In this document: positions 29,001 through 37,099 of the stretch, in pieces
Layout: the number at the start of each line of letters is the position of its first letter
Numbering within the stretch: the stretch's first letter is position 1
Assembly: GCF_003096555.1 (NCBI RefSeq)
Contig: NZ_QEKM01000001.1
Location: forward strand, 3,902,898-3,966,897
Source: Simplicispira sp. 125
GTDB taxonomy: Bacteria > Pseudomonadota > Gammaproteobacteria > Burkholderiales > Burkholderiaceae_C
Length of the DNA stretch: 64,000 nucleotides
Direction of reading: 5' to 3'
Made by a program: the position numbers and the translations under genes
Notes under the pieces: model-generated
The model's database searches: none
Told to the model about the DNA's origin: nothing
What the model saw: the letters and a program-made list of their open reading frames with translations, nothing else

Positions 29001-30047
29001 ATGCATGCGACGTTTGTGCGCATGCTTCAACACCATTTGCGTAACCTCAACATGACCCCTGAAGAAAAAGCCAAAGTCAAAAAAATAGGAAACTGGATCG
29101 CTGGAATCTTCCTGGCGGGCTTCATCATCTCCAATGTGGGCGTGCTCGTTTATCATAAATTGACAGACGTGCCAGAGCCCTCCAAGGCTGAAGTACAAGC
29201 GGTTCCTGTTCAGACCACGGCCAGCCCGCAAGAGCCGAAGGCCCTTTATCAGTATGCGGATGCAGGCAACGTCATGACCCTGCTGGATGGGCCTTGCGAA
29301 CGGGCCTCGATTAAGAAAGACATCGCAGACGAGTCGGCACTCAATCCTGACATCATCAAGGCGTTGTCTTTCAAGGATGACTCCGGGAAGCCGCACCAAG
29401 GTTGCTATGCCATCTTGGCCTCATCGGAAGAAGTGGTGTTCACCATCGAAGGGGACAACGCGCAGCGGACCCGCCTAGATCTCTCATACTTCACCCGAAC
29501 CAGCATTGCAGACCGGCTGGAGCAGAGCATCCTTGAAAACGAATCGAAGGGCGCGCCTGCTGAGAAAATATCCGTTGGGGAGGCCAATCGCCAGAAGGTG
29601 CTCAACATGTTCAAGCCTCCGGAAGACGGCAAAGTTCATACGCCCCAAATTGCCTATTCCGGAAGTGAGATCGACCCCTTCAAGGAGAAGGGCCATAGCC
29701 TGGAGCCCGTCACCAATAAAGATCAAACCGAGCAGCTTCGCACTGAAGACGGCAAGAAGATTTGGACGCTTCTGACGGTGGCTCCTGACGTTGCTTGCAC
29801 CAGCCAGAACCGCCAACTGGCTGTTGAACTTGGTCGCAAGCACGGCATTGATTTCGGAGCCGCGAAGTACGCAGAATCGGAGGTCTTCGCGATGGACAAG
29901 GGCAACGTTCGCCAGCTTAAAACGATGCCTGCTTGCTATCTCCGTAGCCCCGAGGGCGCTGTACAGGTCTTCTGGCTGGAAGGGGCTGCAACGGTAGCGG
30001 TAGACCAGTTCCGATCCAAGTGGAATGTGGCCCTGCTTAACAACTGA
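29001..30047 (+). CDS. single-pass membrane protein of unknown function
   Basis: A 348-residue protein. After a short basic N-terminus (KAKVKKIG) one transmembrane helix (about residues 29-49: NWIAGIFLAGFIISNVGVLVY) is followed by a Pro/Thr-rich linker and a roughly 270-residue soluble domain, likely periplasmic. That domain has four Cys (GPCERAS, QGCYAI, VACTSQ, PACYLR) that could form two disulfides. No family is recognised. ATG 29001 is in the duplicated operator-start segment; ATG 29052 (MTPEEKAKVKK) is an alternative start. It is the last gene before attR and probably Xre-controlled. Confidence 0.6.
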   Translation: MHATFVRMLQHHLRNLNMTPEEKAKVKKIGNWIAGIFLAGFIISNVGVLVYHKLTDVPEPSKAEVQAVPVQTTASPQEPKALYQYADAGNVMTLLDGPCERASIKKDIADESALNPDIIKALSFKDDSGKPHQGCYAILASSEEVVFTIEGDNAQRTRLDLSYFTRTSIADRLEQSILENESKGAPAEKISVGEANRQKVLNMFKPPEDGKVHTPQIAYSGSEIDPFKEKGHSLEPVTNKDQTEQLRTEDGKKIWTLLTVAPDVACTSQNRQLAVELGRKHGIDFGAAKYAESEVFAMDKGNVRQLKTMPACYLRSPEGAVQVFWLEGAATVAVDQFRSKWNVALLNN

Positions 30048-30116
30048 CCGCCAAGATCGAATAGGAATCAAGGAGGTCAACTTCAGCTAGACTGAACCGA
30101 AGCAGGGAGCCCCTGT

Positions 30117-30169
30117 GTTCGCCAATGTTCACCCGTATCCGATGGATTTGGGGGCATGGCAGGGGGCAC
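30117..30169. repeat. right-end arm-type repeats
   Basis: GTTCGCCAATGTTCAC (30117-30132) and GGGGGCATGGCAGGGGGCAC (30150-30169) repeat the left-end sites at 23502 and 23597 in the same orientation, with two mismatches each. Confidence 0.65.
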
Positions 30170-30223
30170 CAAGTGAGTAGAGCAGAGACGATAACCAATC
30201 AAATCATGCCCTTACAGCAACAA

Positions 30224-30239
30224 TTCCTGTTCAACGTCT
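30224..30239 (+). repeat. attR core
   Basis: TTCCTGTTCAACGTCT followed by GA, the original ychF end with its TGA stop. Together with attL it delimits the element. Confidence 0.9.
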
Positions 30240-30257
30240 GAGGCCTTTGGGGCCTGG

Positions 30258-30304
30258 CCGTCATGGCCTGCTGCTTTGCAGGTATGCCATGGCGGTCTTT
30301 TTTT
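30258..30304 (+). terminator. displaced ychF terminator
   Basis: CCGTCATGGC / GCCATGGCGG with an inner CTGC/GCAG stem, then seven T after a C. It lies 19 bases after attR, so before integration it would have ended the ychF transcript. It now stands in front of rarD with only the element upstream. Confidence 0.75.
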
Positions 30305-30336
30305 CTGCGGCGGATGCGCCCCACTGACTGCCGTAC

Positions 30337-31212
30337 ATGAATCCTGGCATCGTTTACGCCACGCTGGCCTACCTGTCCTGGGGACTGTTCCCGCTGTATT
30401 TCCGGCAACTGACCGACGTGCCAGCGCTGGAAGTGGTGTTGCACCGCACCCTGTGGTCGCTGGTGTTCGTGCTGTGCGTACTGGCGGTGCGCCGGCAATG
30501 GGCCTGGGCCCGTGCGGTGTTGCGCCAGCCGCGGGTGCTGGGGGCCTTTGCGGTCTCGGCGCTGTTGCTGTCGGCCAACTGGCTGACCTATGTCTGGGCA
30601 GTGAACAACGGTCATGTGGTGGATGCCAGCCTGGGTTATTTCATTCTGCCGCTGGTCAGCGTGGCCTTGGGATTCTTCTTTTTGCGCGAGCGCCCGCGTC
30701 CGGGCCAGTGGCTGGCGGTGGCGGTGGCCGCCGCCGGGGTGCTGTGGCTGACGGTGCAGGCGGGCCGCTTGCCCTGGATCGCGCTGGTATTGGCACTGAC
30801 TTTTGGTTTTTATGGCCTGCTGCGCAAGGTGGCCGTGCTGGGGGCGCTGGAAGGGCTGGCTCTGGAGACTGTGCTGCTGGCCCCGCTGGCCGCCATCGGC
30901 CTGGGCGTTTGGGCCTGGCAGGGCCAGGGGGTGCTGGTGCAGGGGAGTTCTGCCGCCTTGGGTTGGCTGGTTCTTGCCGGGCCGATCACCGCCATTCCCC
31001 TGCTGCTGTTTGCCGCGGGCGCACGGCGGATTCCCCTGGCCACGATGGGCATCCTGCAGTATTTGTCGCCCAGCCTGCAGTTTGCACTGGGTGTATGGCT
31101 GTTCCATGAGCCGTTCGAGCTGTCCCGTCTGGCCGGTTTCATGCTGATCTGGGCGGCTTTGCTGGTGTACTCGCTGGAAGGCTGGTGGGCCCGCGCACGT
31201 CCGGCCTTGTGA
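30337..31212 (+). CDS. rarD: RarD-type EamA-family inner membrane transporter
   Basis: A 291-residue protein of the drug/metabolite transporter superfamily with about ten membrane helices. The RarD-specific N-terminus reads NPGIVYATLAYLSWGLFPLYF. Two EamA halves end in WAVNNGHVVDASLGYFILPL and LQYLSPSLQFALGVWLF, respectively. The E. coli namesake is linked to chloramphenicol sensitivity; the substrate is not known. ATG 30337 matches the family start. It follows the element's right end and the displaced ychF terminator. Confidence 0.88.
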   Translation: MNPGIVYATLAYLSWGLFPLYFRQLTDVPALEVVLHRTLWSLVFVLCVLAVRRQWAWARAVLRQPRVLGAFAVSALLLSANWLTYVWAVNNGHVVDASLGYFILPLVSVALGFFFLRERPRPGQWLAVAVAAAGVLWLTVQAGRLPWIALVLALTFGFYGLLRKVAVLGALEGLALETVLLAPLAAIGLGVWAWQGQGVLVQGSSAALGWLVLAGPITAIPLLLFAAGARRIPLATMGILQYLSPSLQFALGVWLFHEPFELSRLAGFMLIWAALLVYSLEGWWARARPAL

Positions 31213-31623
31213 TGCATCAGCCCGCGGTCCGTGCGTTGCGTGGCTACTGGTAAATACGGGGAGGGATGGGGGCGGTTCTCCTTATGATGCCGTGTCCAGC
31301 GTGGGCAGACGCTTCGCAGAGCGTTCTGACAAGGGTTTGATTGCAGGGTGTTTGCGCAGTGGTTTGGTGGGGGCGCGGCACACAAAGCGCCTTTTCGGTA
31401 CGGATACCATTCTCCGGTGAGCGGTTTTTGGGTCGCGATGTAACAAATAGTGTATACAGCGGGCCGCGCTACCGTTTCCGGTACGACCTTCTTCCTTCTT
31501 ACAACCGACGGTGTTCTCTCCACTCCATGTGCCATGGCTGCAGCCTCACTTTTGACCATGATTTTTAAAAGCGGGAAACCGCAGTTCTCTGCGTCAGAGG
31601 CCTTTCCATTCACCGATGCGAGC
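31213..31623. other. 411-bp gap upstream of the GGDEF gene
   Basis: No gene is supported. The reading frame of the GGDEF protein is open back to 31450, with possible starts at 31450 (GTG), 31534 and 31558 (ATG), none with a clear ribosome site, so part of this may be coding. No terminator or repeat of the family was found. A promoter is expected but none stands out. Confidence 0.4.
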
Positions 31624-32862
31624 ATGGACTTCGACGATTCGTCGGCCGTGGTCTTGCAGGACGCGCGCCGCAGGGCCGATGCGGGCATGGCGGGCGGGCG
31701 GCGAACCAATGCACAGAAATGGCTGATCGCCCTGTCGCTGGTCGGCCTGTATCTGGCGGCCGCGGTGGTTTTTCATGCGTTGGACATGGTGCAGTCGCGC
31801 ACGCTGTATGTGCTGTCGGGCCTGATCGTTGGTCTCTCGCTGGTGTTCCTGGGTGCCTTCAAGTCGGGCCTGCACATGCGGGCGCAGGAGAAGCGGCTCA
31901 AACTCCCCATTGTGGTGTGCGCCCTGGCATGCATGTTGCTGGTTGTGTACCTGGAACCGGCCACGCAGATCTTGCTGGCGCCATTCAGTTTTGTGACCAT
32001 GGCTTATGGCATGTACCGCATTCCGCGCAACACGGCGTTTCTGGTGGCATGGGCCCTGCTGTCGGGTTATGCGGTGGTGATTGCGTTGCATTACACGGCG
32101 CAGCAGAACGATGCATTGCTGCGGCTCGAAGTGATGCATTTCGTGGCACTGGCCGTGTCGCTGCCCAGCTTTATCTACCTGGTGGGCAAGGTGCAGATGC
32201 TGCAGCGCATCCTGCACCGGGCCAGCCGCAAGATCAAGAACATCCAGGAAGATGCGCAGCGCGACACGCTGCTGGGGTGTTTTAACCGCCGCTACATCGT
32301 CGCGGCGCTGGAGGAGCAGAAGCAACTGGCCGATGAAACCGGCATTCCCCTGTGCCTGGCCGTGGTCGACCTGGACCATTTCAAGCGCATCAACGACGAA
32401 CTGGGGCACCTGGGTGGTGATGAGGTATTGCGCAGTTTTGCCCGCGTGGCGCAGGAAAATGTGCGGGCTGGTGATATTTTTGGCCGCTACGGGGGCGAGG
32501 AGTTTTTGCTCATCTTCCCGGCCACTTCGCTGCTGCCCGCGCTCAACACCTGCGAGCGCATCCGTGCGCAGGTCGAGGCGCACCCCTGGACGGGCCTGCT
32601 CAAGTGCCGGGTGTCGGTGTCCATTGGCGTTACGCAGTACATCCCGGGCGAGTCGGTGCTGGAGTTCTTCTCGCGCTCCGATACCGCCATGTACATGGCC
32701 AAGGAAGGCGGACGCAACCAGGTGGTCGTCGAAGAGCCAGTGGCCAAGGGCGATCCGTCCGTCACTGTGGAGCTGCTGGGCGAAGACCCCGACGCCCAGG
32801 ACGACGAAGGCTCGGTGATCACTGCCGTGCGACACGGTCAGCGGTTGGTCTCGAGAGTTTGA
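31624..32862 (+). CDS. membrane-bound GGDEF diguanylate cyclase
   Basis: About 412 residues from ATG 31624. Six hydrophobic segments (WLIALSLVGLYLAAAVVF through VMHFVALAVSLPSFIYLV) form a membrane sensor. A GGDEF domain follows, with catalytic RYGGEEF and a preceding inhibitory I-site RxxD (RAGD) five residues upstream. Both are intact, so it should make c-di-GMP from GTP and be product-inhibited. The start is uncertain (31558 or 31534 would add 22 or 30 residues). A C-terminal acidic tail follows the cyclase domain. c-di-GMP could act on the pilus functions encoded in this window, but no link is shown. Confidence 0.85.
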   Translation: MDFDDSSAVVLQDARRRADAGMAGGRRTNAQKWLIALSLVGLYLAAAVVFHALDMVQSRTLYVLSGLIVGLSLVFLGAFKSGLHMRAQEKRLKLPIVVCALACMLLVVYLEPATQILLAPFSFVTMAYGMYRIPRNTAFLVAWALLSGYAVVIALHYTAQQNDALLRLEVMHFVALAVSLPSFIYLVGKVQMLQRILHRASRKIKNIQEDAQRDTLLGCFNRRYIVAALEEQKQLADETGIPLCLAVVDLDHFKRINDELGHLGGDEVLRSFARVAQENVRAGDIFGRYGGEEFLLIFPATSLLPALNTCERIRAQVEAHPWTGLLKCRVSVSIGVTQYIPGESVLEFFSRSDTAMYMAKEGGRNQVVVEEPVAKGDPSVTVELLGEDPDAQDDEGSVITAVRHGQRLVSRV

Positions 32863-32876
32863 GTGTTTTTCGATTC

Positions 32877-32921
32877 TGGCGCTTTACTGGTAAGCGCTTG
32901 AAGCTCTATTTTTGATAGCAA
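32877..32921. repeat. palindromic repeat copy E
   Basis: GGCGCTTTACTGGTAAGCGC with flank TTGAAGCTCTATTTTTGATA follows the GGDEF stop by 15 bases. The TTTTTGATAGC flank is the same as in copy D. The gap it lies in (32863-33163, 301 bp) holds nothing else certain apart from a possible 35-codon minus-strand frame. Confidence 0.7.
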
Positions 32922-33013
32922 ATGCAGTGCTGCCCAGAGAGGCGCGATCCTCTTTCGGCTTCTTGATCGGGGCGGTTGACACTGGTCAAGCAGCGGGCAC
33001 ACTCGAAGACCAT
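32906..33013 (-). CDS. possible 35-residue Cys-rich peptide
   Basis: An open frame MVFECARCLTS... ending HCICYQK contains CxxC and CxC pairs, with GGAAAG about ten bases upstream of its ATG. Its last codons and stop fall in repeat copy E. It resembles the start of a small zinc-binding protein, but no family is recognised and it may be chance. Confidence 0.2.
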   Translation of the reverse strand: MVFECARCLTSVNRPDQEAERGSRLSGQHCICYQK

Positions 33014-33163
33014 GCTGTTGTCTTTCCCGGCGCCTGCCGCTGCTTCCCATGCCGTCCCTCTCCATGACACCCGTTCCCCGGAACCATCGGGCGCAGGGGG
33101 TGGTGGTCTACCTCTTCCGGGGCTGGACGATGGAGTGCGTATTCTTCTGCGGGCGAGCCGGCC

Positions 33164-34792
33164 ATGTTGACGGGCAGTTTTGATGCGGCCGAAGCCTTGG
33201 TGCGCCAACTGCAGAGCCAACCGCAGGCGTTTGGCCATGCCGCAGAGGCCGTGGAGTGCATCGAGACCCATATCTCCTGGCTGCTGCTGGCGGGCGATTT
33301 TGTCTACAAGTTCAAGAAACCGCTGAAGCTCGATTTTCTGGACTTCAGTACCACCGCACTGCGCCGTGCTGCCTGTCTGGAAGAGTTGCGCATCAACCGC
33401 CGCACGGCCCCCGACCTGTACCTTGGGCTGGTGGCAGTGCAGCAGCAGCACGGCGCGCTGCGTGTATTGCCTGCCGATCAGGCCCCTGCTGGGGCCGAGC
33501 CCGCGGTGCGCATGCGCCGGTTTGCGCAAGACATGCTGCTCAGCCATGTGCTGGAGCAGCAGCGCTTGCAGCCCGCGCACATCGACGCTCTGGCGCGCCA
33601 CGTGTCGCAGTTCCAGAGCGGGGCTGCCGTGGCGCAGCCAGGGCAGGGCTTTGGCGACGCACGCGCCGTGTGCAGCCCGGTGCACGACTGTCTGCAGGCC
33701 TTGCAGAGCCAGGAGGAAGCCGGTGACTGTGCGCAGCCCTCCCCGTTGCCACGGTTGGCGCAGTGGTGCGCCGCGCAAGGGGCCGCTCTGGCGCCTGTGT
33801 TCGATGCGCGCTTGCATGCGGGCCGGGTGCGCGAGTGCCATGGCGATCTGCACCTTGCCAACCTGGTGCTGACCGACGCCGGGCCGCAGTTGTTCGATGC
33901 CATCGAGTTCAATCCGGCGCTGCGCTGGATCGACTGCGTGGCCGATATTGCTTTTCTCGTGATGGACCTGGAGGCGCGGGGCCGCTCTGATTTGGCGTGG
34001 CGTTTTCTCAATGCCTGGTTGGAACACACCGGCGACTACGATGGCTTGCGCGTGCTGCGCTACTACTGCGTCTACCGCGCCCTGGTGCGCGCCCGGGTCG
34101 CGGGCATGCGCAGGGCACAGGCGGATGGGGCGGCGCGGGCTGCCAGTGCGCTGGAGCGCCAGCGCTACCTGGAACTGGCGGCGCGCAGCATCCAGCCTCA
34201 GCCTGCCGCGTTGTGGCTGGCCCATGGGTTCTCGGGGGCGGGTAAGAGCACGCAATCACAGGGGTTGATCGAGCAGCGCGGCGTGGTGCGTGTACGTGCC
34301 GATGTGGAGCGCAAGCGCCTGTTTGGTCTGCTCGCCCATGCGTCGAGCGCGGTGGTGTCGGGCGGCATCTATACCCGCGAGGCTTCGCAGCGCACCCATG
34401 ACCGGCTGGCGCAGGTGGCCCGTACTGCGCTGGGAGCCGAATACACCGTGCTGGTCGATTCCACTTTTCTGAACGCCGCCCTGCGGGCACGCTTTATCGC
34501 CCTGGCCGATGCCCTGCAGGCGCCGTGCCGCATTCTGTCGTTCGAAGCGCCGCTGGACGTGCTGCGTGCGCGGGTGCAGGCGCGCCAGCAGGCGGGAGGC
34601 GATGCCTCCGAGGCGGGGCTGGAGGTGCTGGAATCTCAGTGGGCGGCTGCACGGCCGTTGTCGGCGCAAGAGGAAGCACGGACCGTGCATGTGGATACCA
34701 CGCGGCCTGTGGACTGGGATGTCTTGTTGCCGCGCGAAGAGGTTACAGAGCCACCTGGCCTGGCATCATGTGCAGCAACACCGTTGTCATGA
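33164..34792 (+). CDS. phosphotransferase-kinase fusion protein (APH-like plus P-loop AAA_33 domain)
   Basis: A 542-residue two-domain protein. The N-terminal half is aminoglycoside-phosphotransferase-like, with KFKKPLKLDFLDF and the catalytic loop CHGDLHLANL (about residue 225) and metal-binding DAIEFN. The C-terminal half is a zeta-toxin/AAA_33-type P-loop kinase with Walker A GFSGAGKST (about residue 354) and DSTFLN. The same fusion is widespread in proteobacteria, with no assigned substrate; antibiotic resistance should not be assumed. ATG 33164 has weak GAG upstream. Its 3' end overlaps the convergent yqaA gene by 50 bases. Confidence 0.8.
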   Translation: MLTGSFDAAEALVRQLQSQPQAFGHAAEAVECIETHISWLLLAGDFVYKFKKPLKLDFLDFSTTALRRAACLEELRINRRTAPDLYLGLVAVQQQHGALRVLPADQAPAGAEPAVRMRRFAQDMLLSHVLEQQRLQPAHIDALARHVSQFQSGAAVAQPGQGFGDARAVCSPVHDCLQALQSQEEAGDCAQPSPLPRLAQWCAAQGAALAPVFDARLHAGRVRECHGDLHLANLVLTDAGPQLFDAIEFNPALRWIDCVADIAFLVMDLEARGRSDLAWRFLNAWLEHTGDYDGLRVLRYYCVYRALVRARVAGMRRAQADGAARAASALERQRYLELAARSIQPQPAALWLAHGFSGAGKSTQSQGLIEQRGVVRVRADVERKRLFGLLAHASSAVVSGGIYTREASQRTHDRLAQVARTALGAEYTVLVDSTFLNAALRARFIALADALQAPCRILSFEAPLDVLRARVQARQQAGGDASEAGLEVLESQWAAARPLSAQEEARTVHVDTTRPVDWDVLLPREEVTEPPGLASCAATPLS

Positions 34793-35225
34793 CCAGGTAG
34801 CGCAAAAATTTTCCTACAGCCATGTAGGCCAGGCAGGGCCAGAACGGCAGTTGGAGCCAGCCGGCCACGGCGCACAGCGGGTCGCCCACCACGGGCAGCC
34901 AACTCATCAGGCAGGCCTTGGCCCCGAAGCGCCGCAACCAGGCGATGGCGCGTGCATCCTTGTGGTAGCCACGGGCGCGGTCCACGGCTTTGTGGGCTGC
35001 CAGCCCTATCCACCAACTGACGCCGCCCCCCAGCGTGTTGCCCAAGGTCGCCACCATGACGGCGGGCCAGAACAGGTCTGGGTTGAGTTTGATGAGCCCG
35101 AACACCGCCGGTTCAGACCCCAGCGGCAGCAGCGTGGCCGACACAAAGGACACCACAAAAACCGTGCCCAGGCCGAACTGGGGCAGGGCCAGCCATTCGA
35201 GTAGCAGATGCATCCAGGTTTCCAT
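34743..35225 (-). CDS. yqaA: YqaA/DedA-family membrane protein
   Basis: A 160-residue protein of the DedA/SNARE-associated (VTT) superfamily, YqaA type. Typical motifs are ATLLPLGSEPAVFG, VATLGNTLGGGVSWWIG and the F/WLRRFGAKACLMSWLPVVGDPLC loop. Family members handle lipid scrambling or small-solute export; the function of YqaA is unknown. The start is set at ATG 35225 (METWMHLLLEW); an in-frame codon at 35384 would add non-conserved sequence. It overlaps the end of the convergent phosphotransferase gene. Confidence 0.8.
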   Translation of the reverse strand: METWMHLLLEWLALPQFGLGTVFVVSFVSATLLPLGSEPAVFGLIKLNPDLFWPAVMVATLGNTLGGGVSWWIGLAAHKAVDRARGYHKDARAIAWLRRFGAKACLMSWLPVVGDPLCAVAGWLQLPFWPCLAYMAVGKFLRYLVMTTVLLHMMPGQVAL

Positions 35226-35376
35226 GCCAGCCAGTGTAGGGGCCCTGCACGCTGGTTTGGCGGCCTGGTGGCGTTGTCCTACAGCATGGTGCGCCATGCA
35301 CGCATGCCGTGGCACGGGTTGCTTTTGTATCGTGGATCTACCGCAACCCAGACGGAAAGCAACCCGGAGGAATCCC

Positions 35377-35931
35377 ATGGCCATCGCTTCAACACGGCAC
35401 CCCTATGAGCAGCTCTCTCGCTCTGCCTCGGGCATCGGCAACACGCACTGGTGGTTGATGGCCGCAGCACTCGTGTTTTCGGCATGGGCGCACAACACCC
35501 ATGCGGTGGTGCTGCACACGCACATCGGTGCGCCACACTGTGCCGATGTGCCGACCGCGCCCGCGGCTTTGGCACACATCGCGCAAGATCTGCAGGTCCA
35601 GGGCCTGGCCCTGGATGCCTGCTGCGAAGCCCGCAGTGGTGGCTGGATTGTGCGGGTGCGGGTGATGGACGGCATGAAAGCCCGCCAGACCGTGCGCGGG
35701 CCGCTTGCAGACGGAGAAGATGTCGACATGGGCACACCATCCGGCGTGGTTCTGGCGGGCGCGTCGGGTGGTGCGGACGGTTTTGCACCCGATGTGCAGC
35801 ACAACCGCCAGTGGCTGAGGACGCTCATGGCGCAATACCGGTTTGAGAATTCAGCCGATGCGTGGTGGCTGTTTGTGCAGCAGGGCACCCTGCCACCGGC
35901 AAAGGCAGGCAAGGATTTCGCCGCACGCTGA
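35377..35931 (+). CDS. VanX/DdpX-like protein lacking catalytic residues
   Basis: A 184-residue protein with a membrane or signal segment (HWWLMAAALVFSAWAHNTHAV, residues 25-45). The rest aligns by eye to D-Ala-D-Ala dipeptidases: VRVMDG...GEDVDMGTPSG matches their LDMGTPFD region, and HNRQWLRTLMAQYRFENSAD followed by AWWLF matches NRxLLxxAM..GF....EWWHF. In that alignment the zinc His and Asp of SxHxxGxAxD are Arg, and the Glu and His of ExWH are Ala and Leu, so it is probably not a peptidase. ATG 35377 has a GGAGG ribosome site. The family call is tentative. Confidence 0.55.
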   Translation: MAIASTRHPYEQLSRSASGIGNTHWWLMAAALVFSAWAHNTHAVVLHTHIGAPHCADVPTAPAALAHIAQDLQVQGLALDACCEARSGGWIVRVRVMDGMKARQTVRGPLADGEDVDMGTPSGVVLAGASGGADGFAPDVQHNRQWLRTLMAQYRFENSADAWWLFVQQGTLPPAKAGKDFAAR

Positions 35932-36052
35932 GGCGGCGCGCGGCGGCAGGGAGAACAAAGGGTTGTGGGTGGTTCGCCATTTCAGTTGCTGAAATTTTGA
36001 GCAGGTACAATCCTGCCTCCTTTTTCAGCAATTGCGGCGCCCCGAAACCCTC

Positions 36053-37099
36053 ATGTACATCGGCCACATTCCTTTGGCGAACCGTTTGTTCGTGGCCCCG
36101 ATGGCGGGCGTCACGGACCGGCCGTTTCGGCAGTTGTGCAAGCAGCTCGGTGCGGGTTACGCGGTGAGCGAGATGGTTACCTCGCGCAAGGATTTGTGGA
36201 ACACCCTCAAGACCTCGCGCCGCGCCAACCACGCCGGGGAGCCGGGGCCGATTGCCGTGCAGATCGCCGGCACCGATGCACCCATGATGGCCGAGGCCGC
36301 GGTCTACAACATAGAGCGCGGCGCGCAGATCATCGACATCAACATGGGCTGCCCGGCCAAGAAGGTCTGCAACAAGTGGGCGGGCTCCGCCCTGATGCAG
36401 AACGAAGCACTGGCCGTGCAGATTGCCGCCGCCGTGGTGCAGGCCTGCGCGCCTTTCAACGTGCCGGTCACGCTCAAGATGCGCACGGGCTGGTGCCAGC
36501 AGCACAAGAATGCCGTGGCGCTGGCCCGGCAGTTTGAAGGCGTGGGCATCCAGATGCTGACGGTGCACGGCCGCACGCGCGAGCAGGGCTACAAAGGTTT
36601 TGCCGAATACGACACCATTGCCGCTGTGAAGGCGGCAGTGCAGGTTCCGGTGGTCGCCAATGGCGACATCGCCACGCCCGAGAAGGCACGCGACGTGCTG
36701 GCCGCTACGGGGGCCGACGCCCTCATGATCGGCCGTGCCGCCCAGGGCCGCCCCTGGATTTTTCGCGAGGTGGGCCACTTTCTGGCCACGGGCGAACACC
36801 TGGCCCCGCCGCTGGTGGCCGAGGTGCGCCGCCTGTTGCTGGACCACCTGCACGACCACTACAGCCTGTACGGCGAGCAAACCGGGGTGCGCAGTGCGCG
36901 CAAGCACATTGCCTGGTACCTGCGCGCGCTGCCGGGCGGCGAGGCCTTGCGCCAACAAATCAATACGACAGAAGACTGCGCCACGCAGTGGCAGGCTGTG
37001 GCCGACTACCTGGATGCCCTGGGGCAACAGATGGACCGGCTGCCGCACGCCACCGGTGTGGACGCGAACCCACAAGAACAAGAGGGAATGGCTGCATGA
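36053..37099 (+). CDS. dusB: tRNA-dihydrouridine synthase B
   Basis: A 348-residue FMN enzyme that reduces specific uridines in the tRNA D-loop with NADPH. It has LFVAPMAGVTDRPFRQLCK at the N-terminus and the catalytic Cys in NMGCPAKKV (about residue 100). FMN-binding segments are VTLKMRTGW, LTVHGRTREQGYKG and VVANGDIATPEKA. ATG 36053 (MYIGHIPL) is the usual start. Its stop overlaps the fis start (ATGA). The dusB-fis operon is conserved across proteobacteria. Confidence 0.95.
   Translation: MYIGHIPLANRLFVAPMAGVTDRPFRQLCKQLGAGYAVSEMVTSRKDLWNTLKTSRRANHAGEPGPIAVQIAGTDAPMMAEAAVYNIERGAQIIDINMGCPAKKVCNKWAGSALMQNEALAVQIAAAVVQACAPFNVPVTLKMRTGWCQQHKNAVALARQFEGVGIQMLTVHGRTREQGYKGFAEYDTIAAVKAAVQVPVVANGDIATPEKARDVLAATGADALMIGRAAQGRPWIFREVGHFLATGEHLAPPLVAEVRRLLLDHLHDHYSLYGEQTGVRSARKHIAWYLRALPGGEALRQQINTTEDCATQWQAVADYLDALGQQMDRLPHATGVDANPQEQEGMAA

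Larger units (their letters stand above)
23462..30239 (+). mobile_element. 6.8-kb integrative element inserted at the 3' end of ychF
   Basis: It is bounded by direct repeats TTCCTGTTCAACGTCT (23462-23477 and 30224-30239, 16 of 16 identical) and opens with a P4-type tyrosine integrase next to attL. Both ends share arm-type repeats. Contents in order are integrase, Xre regulator, lipoprotein, AlpA/Xis-like protein, small protein, HUH-like Rep (minus strand), PGN_0703-family nuclease and a membrane protein. The middle (about 25.2-27.8 kb) is visibly richer in A+T than the flanking chromosome. No structural phage, conjugation or transposase genes are present. It looks like a satellite or small genomic island. 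Confidence 0.9.

Noticed and set aside
33164..34792. Phosphotransferase domain considered as an aminoglycoside resistance gene
   Set aside because: The APH-like and P-loop kinase fusion is a widespread chromosomal family without shown resistance; no mobile context surrounds it.
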